Positions 44,658 to 50,953 of a stretch of 50,953 bases of DNA are shown in pieces. The first letter of the stretch is position 1; the number at the start of each line of letters is the position of its first letter. The stretch covers positions 1-50,953 of the forward strand of contig CAMAPL010000017.1 of the NCBI GenBank assembly GCA_945860165.1, given 5' to 3'. Source of the DNA: Rhizobium sp. Q54. GTDB taxonomy: Bacteria; Pseudomonadota; Alphaproteobacteria; Micropepsales; Micropepsaceae. The translations under genes were made by a program, and so were the position numbers. Under the pieces are notes generated by a model that ran no database searches, was not told where the DNA came from, and saw nothing but the letters and a program-made list of their open reading frames with translations.

Positions 44658-44707
44658 TGGTGGGTGATGCAGGGATCGAACCTGCGACAAGCTGATTAAG
44701 AGTAAGC
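44658..44707 (-). tRNA. tRNA-Lys(CUU) 3' fragment (attachment site)
   Basis: On the minus strand the sequence has an anticodon loop CTCTTAA (anticodon CTT), the 3' anticodon stem TCAGC, a variable loop TTGTC, a perfect T-arm GCAGG/CCTGC with TTCGATC, the acceptor strand ATCACCC, then A and CCA ending at 44658. The 5' half is absent: beyond the anticodon stem (GCTTA, one mismatch) there is no D-arm or acceptor 5' strand. This is the signature of an att site made by integration into a tRNA 3' end. It is not expected to make a functional tRNA. Confidence 0.8.
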
Positions 44708-44750
44708 GGTTGCAGGTGACAGGGGATGTCAGAAGCCGACACCTCATTCT

Positions 44751-44861
44751 GCGGACCCCTATAAAACCCTTGTTATAATGACTTATTCGTAGGACCATCT
44801 GACAGGCGCCGCCATTGGGTGACTGGAGACGTCACTTCACGGGGTCCGCTGTGGGTCCGCT
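44751..44861. repeat. Three GGGTCCGC repeats between att site and integrase
   Basis: GCGGACCCC (inverted) at 44751-44759, GGGGTCCGC at 44841-44849 and GGGTCCGC at 44853-44860. Three copies of an 8-9 nt word, one inverted, in the gap between att and the integrase start, are what integrase arm-type or excisionase sites look like. A TATAAT at 44774-44779 could be a -10 element, but no good -35 is seen. Confidence 0.45.
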
Positions 44862-44896
44862 AAAATCTCCGGGCCCGGTACAGGAGCGAGTGCCAG

Positions 44897-46150
44897 ATGA
44901 AGCTGACAGAACACAAAATTGCAGGCCTGACGGTAGAAGGTGCCGCTAGGGACCGGCTGGTTTTCGATGATGAACAGCGCGGACTTGCCGTGCGCGTCAC
45001 CGCCAGCGGGGGGCGGACTTATTTAGCTCAGTACACACTCCACGGACAGAAGCACCGCGTCCCCCTAGGGGCCGTTTCGGCGCTCTCACTGGCAAAAGCA
45101 CGCGAGGCGGCCGCAGCTGTCTTGGGGGATGTGGCCCACGGGAAAAACCCCGCTTTGGAGCGCAAAGAGGCCGCTGCAAGGGCTAGGAAAGTCAAAGACC
45201 GGCTGACGCTTGAAGCCCTGATTGCACAGTGGAAAACCCTACACCTGTCCCAGCGCCGCCCACGGTACGCATCCGAGGCGGAGCGGGCTTTACGGTACGC
45301 CTTTAAACGGTACTTGGACCGCGCAGCCGATGACCTCGACCGGGCTACGGTAGTGCGAGTTCTGGATGGCCTTACCTCCGCCGCCAAAGCCAAGGGAAAA
45401 TCAGGCCAGACCAGCCTGAAGGGGACCTCTATCGCAAGCCGGACCGCCGCCTATGGGCGGGCAGCCTTCGCATGGGCAGTGAAGCGTGGCGGCGTCGAAA
45501 ACAACCCGTTTGAGAACCTACCAACTATGGCAACACCGTCCAAGCGGGACCGAGTTCTAAGTGATGACGAATTAGCTAGCGTCTGGCGGGCGGCTGGCGG
45601 AGCGAGCGCCCCATTCGGCCCAATCATCCGCCTGCTGATGCTGACAGGCCAGCGGCGCGAAGAAGTCGCCGGTATAGCTTGGTCTGAACTTTCTGACGAT
45701 CTCACAAGATGGGCCATTCCAGCGTCACGGACAAAAAATGCCGTCCCTCACATTGTTCCGCTAAGTAAACCAGCGCAGGACCTCCTGCGTGGCGCTAACC
45801 AGCAAGGCAAGCTTGTATTCCCCGGCTTGAAGGGAACGCCTTTTTCTGGGTGGGGCAAATCAAAAACCGAACTCGACACAGCGTCCAAGACCTCCGACTG
45901 GCGGATACATGACCTGCGCCGCACTCTCGCTACCGGGCTGCAGCGCCTAGGTGTGAGGCTGGAAGTCACTGAAGCTGTCCTAAACCATGTGAGCGGCAGC
46001 CGCGCCGGTATTGTCGGCGTGTATCAAAGGCATGACTGGGCATCTGAGAAACGGGCTGCGCTGGAGGCGTGGGGGGCGCACGTCTTGGGGCTAGTTGGTG
46101 GTGATGCCGTTTCTACGAAAGTCATTAAAATGGCGCGGAGAGTCCAATGA
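44897..46150 (+). CDS. int: Tyrosine recombinase/integrase (P4 type, DUF4102 arm-binding domain)
   Basis: 417 aa. The N-terminal arm-binding domain (1-90) reads LTEHKIAGLTVEGAARDRLV, LAVRVTASGGRTYLAQYTLH, then VPLGAVSALSLAKAREAAAA. A core-binding domain is about 100-200. The catalytic domain has Arg253 in LTGQRREEVAG, Lys280, HDLRR with His338 and Arg341, His364 in LNHVSGS and the nucleophile Tyr376 in VYQRHDW. All residues are present, so the enzyme should be active. It would integrate and excise the element at tRNA-Lys. GGAG lies upstream of the ATG. It is read away from the adjacent att site. Confidence 0.95.
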   Translation: MKLTEHKIAGLTVEGAARDRLVFDDEQRGLAVRVTASGGRTYLAQYTLHGQKHRVPLGAVSALSLAKAREAAAAVLGDVAHGKNPALERKEAAARARKVKDRLTLEALIAQWKTLHLSQRRPRYASEAERALRYAFKRYLDRAADDLDRATVVRVLDGLTSAAKAKGKSGQTSLKGTSIASRTAAYGRAAFAWAVKRGGVENNPFENLPTMATPSKRDRVLSDDELASVWRAAGGASAPFGPIIRLLMLTGQRREEVAGIAWSELSDDLTRWAIPASRTKNAVPHIVPLSKPAQDLLRGANQQGKLVFPGLKGTPFSGWGKSKTELDTASKTSDWRIHDLRRTLATGLQRLGVRLEVTEAVLNHVSGSRAGIVGVYQRHDWASEKRAALEAWGAHVLGLVGGDAVSTKVIKMARRVQ

Positions 46151-46202
46151 ACGATTGGGTGGCCCCCTTAGGAAATAAGTACTGCCGACAGAAGGTCGCT
46201 AG

Positions 46203-46661
46203 ATGAACCCACTCGACACCAGAAAGCAGTTAGCCGATTTCGCTAGGCAGATGCGCAGTGGGGAGCCGCTCCGGGCCGATCAAAGGGACTTTCTCGCAGA
46301 TGCATTCGAACGGATAGCCAATGGCGAGAAACCGAACGAAGTCTTGGGGTTAAAGTATCAAAGGGGCAATAGCGAAAGTGACGCTATAGCACGACAGAAC
46401 TGGAGCTTTATCTTCCATTGGATTGCAGGTTCTACCGCAGAGGGACCAGATGCCATAACGCTTGAGGAGGCGTTTGTCCGCGCAGTGCCAATAGCGCAGC
46501 GCCTATTCCAAAACCAGAAAGGAAAACAATACGACGCAGACTATATCAGACAGCGTTGGTACAATACCGACTACGCGCACATGCGGAGCGTCGAGCGCGG
46601 CATTTTTGATCCAGATTCGCCCTACGAAATACCGCCGAGTAACACCAAACCCCGTGTTTAG
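46203..46661 (+). CDS. Unknown small protein of the integrated element
   Basis: 152 aa. AGAAGG 7 nt before the ATG supports the start. Helical N-terminus (TRKQLADFARQMRSGEPLRA, DQRDFLADAFERIANGEKPN), then a central region with aromatics (ARQNWSFIFHWIAGS) and a basic/aromatic end (DADYIRQRWYNTDYAHMRSV). No family recognised. Between integrase and the HTH gene, on the same strand. No catalytic motif or membrane segment. Confidence 0.7.
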   Translation: MNPLDTRKQLADFARQMRSGEPLRADQRDFLADAFERIANGEKPNEVLGLKYQRGNSESDAIARQNWSFIFHWIAGSTAEGPDAITLEEAFVRAVPIAQRLFQNQKGKQYDADYIRQRWYNTDYAHMRSVERGIFDPDSPYEIPPSNTKPRV

Positions 46662-46724
46662 TATTACAGACGCCTTTTTACGACAGTATTAGAAGTTTTC
46701 CCGCCATGCCGCGCAAGCGGTGAC

Positions 46725-47099
46725 ATGCGGGAGAGCGCCTTGCCACAAAAGAAAACGCAACGTAATCACGCTGCATTCAGATCGCAGCCTATCAATGTTA
46801 TGGCCGATACCGGCCAGCAAAAAAACCAGAATGATTCCGCGCCCAACCAAGACGGTATGCAGTTGCCACCGCCGCCCCCGCCCGGAAGCGCCCCATCACC
46901 AAACATAGAGCACGTTACGCTCAGTGAGTTAGCGCAGTGGGCTAGGTGTTCAACCCGGACGATCCAACGCCTGCTGGAAGTTGGGTCAGGCCCGCCCGCA
47001 CTCCACATTTCAAACCGCCGCATCATTTTTCGCGTCGGCGACGTCCGCGACTGGCTTGAGAAAAGGCGCTTTTCGAGACGGGCGCACCCCCAGCTATGA
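46725..47099 (+). CDS. MerR/AlpA-like DNA-binding protein of the integrated element
   Basis: 124 aa from ATG 46725; ATG 46800 would give 99 aa, and neither has a strong ribosome binding site. A Pro-rich linker (QLPPPPPPGSAPSPN) precedes a winged-helix of the MerR/AlpA/excisionase type (about 62-118): HVTLSELAQWARCSTRTIQR, LLEVGSGPPALHISNRRIIF, RVGDVRDWLEKRRF. Such proteins switch integrase expression or act as excisionase in P4-like elements; this role is inferred. Its stop overlaps the start of the primase gene (ATGA). Confidence 0.75.
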   Translation: MRESALPQKKTQRNHAAFRSQPINVMADTGQQKNQNDSAPNQDGMQLPPPPPPGSAPSPNIEHVTLSELAQWARCSTRTIQRLLEVGSGPPALHISNRRIIFRVGDVRDWLEKRRFSRRAHPQL

Positions 47100-49435
47100 A
47101 TATTCAAATGAAACGCCCTTGGGGATTCAACCCAGAGGCTGCCTCAACAGCCGATTACGCCCTTTACTACTGGCAGTCAGGAATGCAGGCCGTCCCAGCT
47201 AAGGTGCCGGGATGCAGGGGCCCATGGAAAAGACCCGATCTACATAGCTGGCAGTACTACACCGGCGATCTTGTCGACAACCTAACATTCACTGAATGGT
47301 TCCCACCGGGCTTTAAGAAGAACGTCGGCATCATAACGGGCGTCGGTGGTCACTGGGTGCTCGATATCGACCTCCAAAAGTATCCAGAAGCTGCGGTGTG
47401 GCTGCAGGCTTTACTTGTCGCGAACAACGACGGCGCGGCGCTCAAAACTGCTACCCAACGCACAGGCGGTGGCGGTCTTCAGCTAGTCTTCAAGGCTCCC
47501 GCCGGTTGGACCCCACCCACCTTCAGGACAGACATAGGCGTAGACATACGCGGCGCCGGCGGCTTTGCGGTTATGCCTCCATCGCTCCACGCATCTGGAA
47601 ACCGCTACGCATGGTTGCCCGGCAAGGAACCATGGACCGTCGGCGTGATAGTTTCTCCAGTTTGGCTTACGGACGCCGTAGATAAGCTGCCTAGGGGCTC
47701 CACCCCCTCCGCCGGCCGGGCTGAGAAGACACCGACGCCAGAACACGCCACCAATTCGTCAGGCCTTCTTGTCGATGGTCGCGAAGATTACATGACCCGA
47801 CTTGTCTGGGTGAAGGTGGTCGACATGCACCGCGCCAATCCGGCACTACCTGACGACACTACTGGCGCCATGAAGGAAGCGTTCCGCGACTACCTGCGCG
47901 AGGTCGGCACCCGGATTGATGAGGCTGGCGTGCAGAAAAATGAATTGCTGGAACGCGAAGGGCGCGGCCTCACCCTCTTCACGAAGAAATGGAAACGCGC
48001 CATCCGACAGTGGGATACGAAGGTTAAGGACGCAGCAAAGGGACAGCAACTCATCTTCAAAAGCGCGGGCGCCGCCCCGGAAAGTCATGGCGACATCAAG
48101 AATGCACGTGTGTTTGCCAGTAAGTGGCGCCGACAATTGCTGTACGTAACAACGAGAGGCCGCTGGTTCATTTGGTTGGATGGTCGCTGGACGCCATGTG
48201 AGAAAGGCGAAGAGCAAGAGTGTGCCAAGGCCACATGCGATGAACTGATGGCCTCCGGGCTAATGGCTTACAAAGCAGACCCGGATAAAGGTAAGCGCCA
48301 AGTCATGGACGCACTCGCCGCGCACCGGCTCCCTCGGATTCTGGCGATGTTGAAGCTTGCCATTTCCGAACCCGGCATGGCGGTAACGGACAAGGAGCTT
48401 GATGCTGACCCCATGCTCCTTGGGGTGGAGAATGGCGTTGTCAATCTTCGGACCGGTGGCTTTCTCCGTAATGAACCGCAGATGCTCATCACCAGATTCT
48501 GTAATGCCAAATTCGACCCCAATGCCAGCTGCCCGAGGTGGATGCAGTTTCTCGTGGAGGTGTTCCAAGGCGACGATGAAACTATCATTTCTCTGCAGAG
48601 GCTACTTGGATACACGCTGACGGGCTGGGTGACCGAGGAGATTCTCGTCATATGCTTCGGCTTCGGCAGTAACGGAAAGTCCATTTTCTCTAACACTGTG
48701 CATCGGATTGTTGGTGGCTACGCAAAAACAGCGCCAGCATCGCTTCTGGCTTCACGCCGGGACGATGACAGCAGCCCGAGGAACGACCTCGCCGCCATGG
48801 CGGGTGCGCGGTACGTCTCCATCAATGAGTATAAGGCCGGCGCTAGGCTTGATGAGCAGGTAGTCAAACAGCTTGCCGGCCGCGAACCAATTGCGGCGCG
48901 ATTTCTCTATCAGGAATTGTTCGAATACCTGCCAACTTTTACAGCTTGGCTGCGCACTAACCACAAGCCGGTTGTAGTGGGCGACGATGACGGGATTTGG
49001 CGGCGGCTGGTAGTCATACCCTTTCGCCGGAAGTTTGAGGAAAGCGAAAAGGACGAACATCTCGAGGAAAAGCTGTTTGCCGAGCGTGACGGAATATTGC
49101 GGTGGATGCTTGAGGGCACGCGCCTGTACCTTAAAGACGGCCTGCAGCTGAGTAAAACGATCAAAGCCGAACAGGCCGCATATCGCAAAGAAAGCGATAT
49201 GCTGGGCGAATTTCTTGAAGAAAAGACGAAACTGGATCCAAGCGTTAGGGCCGAACAATCAGCCATCTTCTCCAGTTGGAAGTGGTGGTGCGAAGAAAAT
49301 GGCACGCGGCATGGATCTAAGAAGTCGTTCTCCCAGCGCATGGCGGAACGCGGTTACCCGGCATGCCAGAGCAACGGCAACCGCTACTACACAGGACTAA
49401 CCCTGCTTGGTATTTTTCCTTCACAGGGCAGGTAG
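47096..49435 (+). CDS. Bifunctional primase-polymerase and D5-type helicase
   Basis: 779 aa. The N-terminal Prim-Pol domain (about 15-195) has the DxD metal motif in HWVLDIDLQ (Asp90, Asp92) and the late acid in GVDIRGAGGFAVMPPSLH (Asp150). The second motif, normally SGGxH, reads GGGGLQLVF with Gln129 in place of His. A linker leads to a D5_N/SF3 helicase (about 440-720): FLVEVFQGDDETIISLQRLL, Walker A GFGSNGKSIFSNT, RYVSINEYKAGARLDEQVVK, then AWLRTNHKPVVVGDDDGIWR and RLVVIPF. This resembles the replication primase of P4-like elements and phages. It would prime and unwind the element's own origin. Confidence 0.92.
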   Translation: MNIQMKRPWGFNPEAASTADYALYYWQSGMQAVPAKVPGCRGPWKRPDLHSWQYYTGDLVDNLTFTEWFPPGFKKNVGIITGVGGHWVLDIDLQKYPEAAVWLQALLVANNDGAALKTATQRTGGGGLQLVFKAPAGWTPPTFRTDIGVDIRGAGGFAVMPPSLHASGNRYAWLPGKEPWTVGVIVSPVWLTDAVDKLPRGSTPSAGRAEKTPTPEHATNSSGLLVDGREDYMTRLVWVKVVDMHRANPALPDDTTGAMKEAFRDYLREVGTRIDEAGVQKNELLEREGRGLTLFTKKWKRAIRQWDTKVKDAAKGQQLIFKSAGAAPESHGDIKNARVFASKWRRQLLYVTTRGRWFIWLDGRWTPCEKGEEQECAKATCDELMASGLMAYKADPDKGKRQVMDALAAHRLPRILAMLKLAISEPGMAVTDKELDADPMLLGVENGVVNLRTGGFLRNEPQMLITRFCNAKFDPNASCPRWMQFLVEVFQGDDETIISLQRLLGYTLTGWVTEEILVICFGFGSNGKSIFSNTVHRIVGGYAKTAPASLLASRRDDDSSPRNDLAAMAGARYVSINEYKAGARLDEQVVKQLAGREPIAARFLYQELFEYLPTFTAWLRTNHKPVVVGDDDGIWRRLVVIPFRRKFEESEKDEHLEEKLFAERDGILRWMLEGTRLYLKDGLQLSKTIKAEQAAYRKESDMLGEFLEEKTKLDPSVRAEQSAIFSSWKWWCEENGTRHGSKKSFSQRMAERGYPACQSNGNRYYTGLTLLGIFPSQGR

Positions 49436-49530
49436 GGCGGGATGAGAGGCTATTTCGGTAAAGTCCATAATATTTCTTCTCATAAGGGGACTTTACCCAA
49501 ATGCCCTTACATCCCGCCCTACCTGCCCTG
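49424..49530. repeat. Nested inverted repeats at the 3' end of the primase gene
   Basis: A perfect 21-bp inverted repeat pairs 49424-49444 (starting CAGGGCAGGTAGGGCGGG) with 49510-49530. Inside it, a 10-bp pair, GGTAAAGTCC at 49457-49466 and GGACTTTACC at 49488-49497, sits around an AT-rich loop. The outer left arm contains the primase stop codon. No U-run follows, so it is not a simple terminator. It could be a replication origin structure, a processing site or an operator. Confidence 0.85.
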
Positions 49531-49568
49531 CATGGCTATCCCCTCAACCCACTCACAAGGAGTCCGAC

Positions 49569-50150
49569 ATGCCCTACACTTATGAAACCTGCCACGAAGC
49601 CTTCCAACGGGGTCTAGATGACCGCAAGGCCTACCCCCTTACGTTGGGCGATTACAAAATACGCGAGTCCCTAAGGGGCCTAGGGCGCATCTCCGAGACC
49701 CTTCGCAATATCGCCGAAGATCTCAAGTTCAAGAGGCGTGGGTATTACCGCTATTTTGGAGTCTGTACGTCCGACGATGCTGACGTATGGCTTAAGTCCG
49801 TTCCGGCGCAGCTAGCCCTTGACCTTGGTTATAACGTGGTACCGGCAATCAAGGCTTTGGCTCGTGACGGAGTGCCGCCAGCCGTCGTCAACGGGTGTCT
49901 CGCTAGGGCTACCAGGGTAGTACCGGTGATCCTTGATGATTGCGAAGGGGCCCGGATCGCACTCCGTCGCGGCGTAAAGCGCGAGTTGAGGATGATGAAA
50001 ACCGGTGGGTCCACGGTGCAGCCGCTTGTAGACGCAGTGGTGGAGCTGATCGAAGTGACGCTCAGGGACGTTAAGGTTTGGCTTGATCAAGGTTCCCCTG
50101 AGGTCACCGCCAAATACCCAGCGGTTCATCCAGCCAGCCCAACAACCTAA
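49569..50150 (+). CDS. Unknown protein of the integrated element
   Basis: 193 aa with a strong AAGGAG upstream. Mostly helical and basic: HEAFQRGLDDRKAYPLTLGD, RESLRGLGRISETLRNIAED, KRRGYYRYFGVCTSDDADVW, GVKRELRMMKTGG. Two cysteines (CTSDD, DDCEG) show no pairing pattern. No family recognised. Between the nested inverted repeat and the palindrome cluster. A role in replication control is possible but only by position. Confidence 0.65.
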   Translation: MPYTYETCHEAFQRGLDDRKAYPLTLGDYKIRESLRGLGRISETLRNIAEDLKFKRRGYYRYFGVCTSDDADVWLKSVPAQLALDLGYNVVPAIKALARDGVPPAVVNGCLARATRVVPVILDDCEGARIALRRGVKRELRMMKTGGSTVQPLVDAVVELIEVTLRDVKVWLDQGSPEVTAKYPAVHPASPTT

Positions 50151-50161
50151 CAATGTTAGGT
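50145..50161. repeat. Perfect palindrome overlapping a stop codon
   Basis: ACCTAAC and GTTAGGT around AAT. The 5' arm includes the TAA stop (50148-50150) of the preceding gene. Seven paired bases, no U-run. First of three perfect palindromes in the gap before 50278. Confidence 0.8.
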
Positions 50162-50170
50162 CCACACCGC

Positions 50171-50186
50171 CCTGATACGTATCAGG
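50171..50186. repeat. 16-bp perfect palindrome
   Basis: CCTGATACGTATCAGG with no loop, so a two-fold symmetric protein site rather than a hairpin terminator. It lies 20 bp after the stop of 49569-50150. Confidence 0.85.
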
Positions 50187-50219
50187 AACCAGCCCAGCTC
50201 AGCCCCTAGGTCTAACAAG

Positions 50220-50241
50220 GGGCGTGGGAATTCCCACGCCC
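50220..50241. repeat. 22-bp perfect palindrome
   Basis: The left arm GGGCGTGGGAA is followed directly by its complement, giving 22 bp of perfect two-fold symmetry. A weaker CCCCT/AGGGG pair (50203-50207 with 50218-50222) overlaps its left side. It lies 37 bp before the next gene, a position that fits an operator or a replication/partition site. Confidence 0.85.
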
Positions 50242-50277
50242 AGTCATCCAGCCACCGTCTAGCCAGCACGTAGCCCC

Positions 50278-50592
50278 ATGCCCCTCCCATCCGTAGCCAA
50301 GTACGGCGCACTGCAATGTAAAGCCAAGTCCAAGCAGTCTGGTGTGCAGTGCAAGAACCCCGCTGTGACGTCATGGGGTATGAAGGTCTGCAAGTTTCAC
50401 GGGGCCCGAAGGCCGTCATCCATCAAACGTGGTGCCGCCCATCCGGGGTATAGGCACGGTCAGGAGACACTCCCAGCCAAGGCCGAACGTAGTGCGAAGC
50501 TAGCGCAGCTTAGAGACCTAGAGGCTGAGATGGCGATGGTTGGGGTGCTGGAAGGGCCTAGGTGGCGGGGACGGAAGCCGAAGACAGCGTGA
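50278..50592 (+). CDS. HGGxSTG-like small zinc-binding protein
   Basis: 104 aa. The pattern is C (ALQCKAKSKQSGVQCKNPAV), then VCKFHGARRPSS, then HPGYRHGQETLPAKAERSAK. This is the arrangement of HGGxSTG-domain proteins of phages and mobile elements (Cys pairs, C-x-x-H-G, a later R/H-H-G). Here the HGG is HGA, a small deviation. The family has no established function; nucleic-acid binding is inferred from the basic Cys/His-rich character. No strong ribosome binding site before the ATG. Confidence 0.7.
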   Translation: MPLPSVAKYGALQCKAKSKQSGVQCKNPAVTSWGMKVCKFHGARRPSSIKRGAAHPGYRHGQETLPAKAERSAKLAQLRDLEAEMAMVGVLEGPRWRGRKPKTA

Positions 50593-50602
50593 TATTATCA
50601 CG
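50588..50602. repeat. Perfect palindrome overlapping a stop codon
   Basis: CGTGATA, one T, then TATCACG. It includes the TGA stop (50590-50592) of the zinc-protein gene. This is the third gene in the right part of the element whose stop lies inside an inverted repeat. Confidence 0.8.
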
Positions 50603-50744
50603 GCCCTGTAGCCCAACTCTGTCGCTTGATGGAGCGCCAGTCACAGCCATTCCGTGACTCGTCCAGACTCATGCGCCACCACCCGGCGGCACGATTCACA
50701 AGACGCAAACGCCCGTCAGCGGAGTCCGCAGAGTCTGTGTCGCA
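50603..50744. other. Short gap before the autotransporter fragment
   Basis: About 140 bp between the zinc-protein gene and the convergent autotransporter end. No gene seen. No tRNA sequence or copy of the att core is visible here, so it is not evidently the element's right end. Confidence 0.4.
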
Positions 50745-50953
50745 CTACCAGCGATAGGCGACGTTACCCGCTGCTTGGAGGATGGTCGTCCCAGCGCCGA
50801 GCTGACTGTCTAGGCGAACGCCGTATGACAGGCCCGTGGCTTTTTGCGCCTGAAGGTTAAGGCCGAGGACTGCCGTGTCATTGGCGGGCTTGATGCCGTT
50901 AAGCAGGAAGCTGGAGCCGCTAAGCGACTGGAACGAGACCGTGCTGACCGGGC
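50745..50953 (-). CDS. C-terminal end of an autotransporter-like outer-membrane protein (partial)
   Basis: The minus-strand frame enters from the right edge and ends at TAG 50747-50745. The last 69 residues alternate hydrophobic and polar positions in strands: STVSFQSLSGSSFLLNGIKP, NDTAVLGLNLQAQKATGLSY, then GVRLDSQLGAGTTILQAAGN, with the end VAYRW. Terminal aromatic residues in Y-x-W are the BAM recognition signal of beta-barrels, and the layout matches the last strands of the autotransporter barrel. The passenger lies outside the window. It is convergent with the zinc-protein gene. It may be element cargo or host. Confidence 0.6.
   Translation of the reverse strand, partial: PVSTVSFQSLSGSSFLLNGIKPANDTAVLGLNLQAQKATGLSYGVRLDSQLGAGTTILQAAGNVAYRW

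Larger units (their letters stand above)
44658..50953. mobile_element. Integrated element (P4-like satellite or prophage) at tRNA-Lys, right end not in window
   Basis: The block begins at a tRNA-Lys 3' fragment and carries, all rightward, integrase, a small unknown gene, an HTH gene, primase-helicase, an unknown gene and a zinc-binding small protein. This set matches P4-like satellites and phage-plasmids: an integrase, an AlpA-like switch protein and an alpha-like primase. Codon use is visibly less GC-biased than in the flank. No structural, terminase or conjugation genes are visible in this part. The right att site and the intact tRNA were not found before the window ends; the autotransporter fragment may belong to the element or to the host. 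Confidence 0.75.

Noticed and set aside
44771-44780. TATAAT as an integrase promoter
   Set aside because: Good -10, but no -35 at the proper distance; noted only within the repeat entry.
46144-46158. CCAAT/ATTGG inverted repeat at the integrase stop codon
   Set aside because: It fits the pattern of repeats at stop codons, but with only five paired bases it may be chance.
1-50953. CRISPR arrays, rRNA genes and intact tRNA genes
   Set aside because: No regularly spaced repeats, rRNA signatures or complete cloverleaf were seen; only the tRNA-Lys 3' fragment is supported.

Overview
The window reads as high-GC chromosomal DNA of an alphaproteobacterium. Supporting signs are two TonB-dependent receptors, many secreted beta-propeller and peptidase proteins, three TPR-SPINDLY-type glycosyltransferases, a short 6-phosphogluconate dehydrogenase and a MaeB-type malic enzyme. 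There is no rRNA or intact tRNA to fix the genus. A Micropepsales/Rhizomicrobium-like or Caulobacterales/Sphingomonadales-like host is a guess from gene content only.

Left part (1-13 kb): a three-gene minus-strand unit (TonB receptor, unknown protein, secreted beta-propeller), then a secreted protein with a duplicated Cys/Trp motif, a degenerate LytM/M23 lipoprotein, an XRE regulator, an IS3-family scar, a second secreted propeller and two tandem secreted M20 peptidases. A sugar-acid-like block follows (MFS transporter, exported protein, DHRS6-like dehydrogenase). A metal block comes next (DUF2946 protein, TonB receptor, YcnI-PCuAC fusion, half-size GDT1 protein), which looks copper-related.

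Middle (20-30 kb): fatty-acid and envelope genes are mixed with an unusual density of broken genes. These are an ndh scar with an internal deletion, a membrane gene with two in-frame stops, an SDR/patatin deletion junction and a thiolase interrupted by one amber codon. A REP-like hairpin repeat occurs in an intergenic gap and again, in frame, inside a TPR-methyltransferase gene. A clear intrinsic terminator lies at 26271-26309.

Central metabolism (30-37 kb): gnd-zwf-pgl-ppgK form a tightly overlapping operon that would carry glucose, phosphorylated with polyphosphate, through the oxidative pentose phosphate pathway. Divergent from it is maeB, followed by three tandem TPR-GT41 glycosyltransferases with 11, 7 and 6 TPRs. 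A cupin/SDR pair follows.

Right end (44.66 kb to the edge): an integrated element inserted in the 3' end of a tRNA-Lys(CUU) gene. Its left att site is a 50-nt tRNA fragment. It carries a tyrosine integrase, a small unknown gene, an AlpA/MerR-like HTH gene, a primase-polymerase/D5 helicase, an unknown gene and an HGGxSTG-like zinc protein. Several of these genes end in perfect palindromes, and a 128-bp gap holds three of them. A C-terminal autotransporter fragment runs off the right edge; the element's right boundary and the intact tRNA are not in the window.
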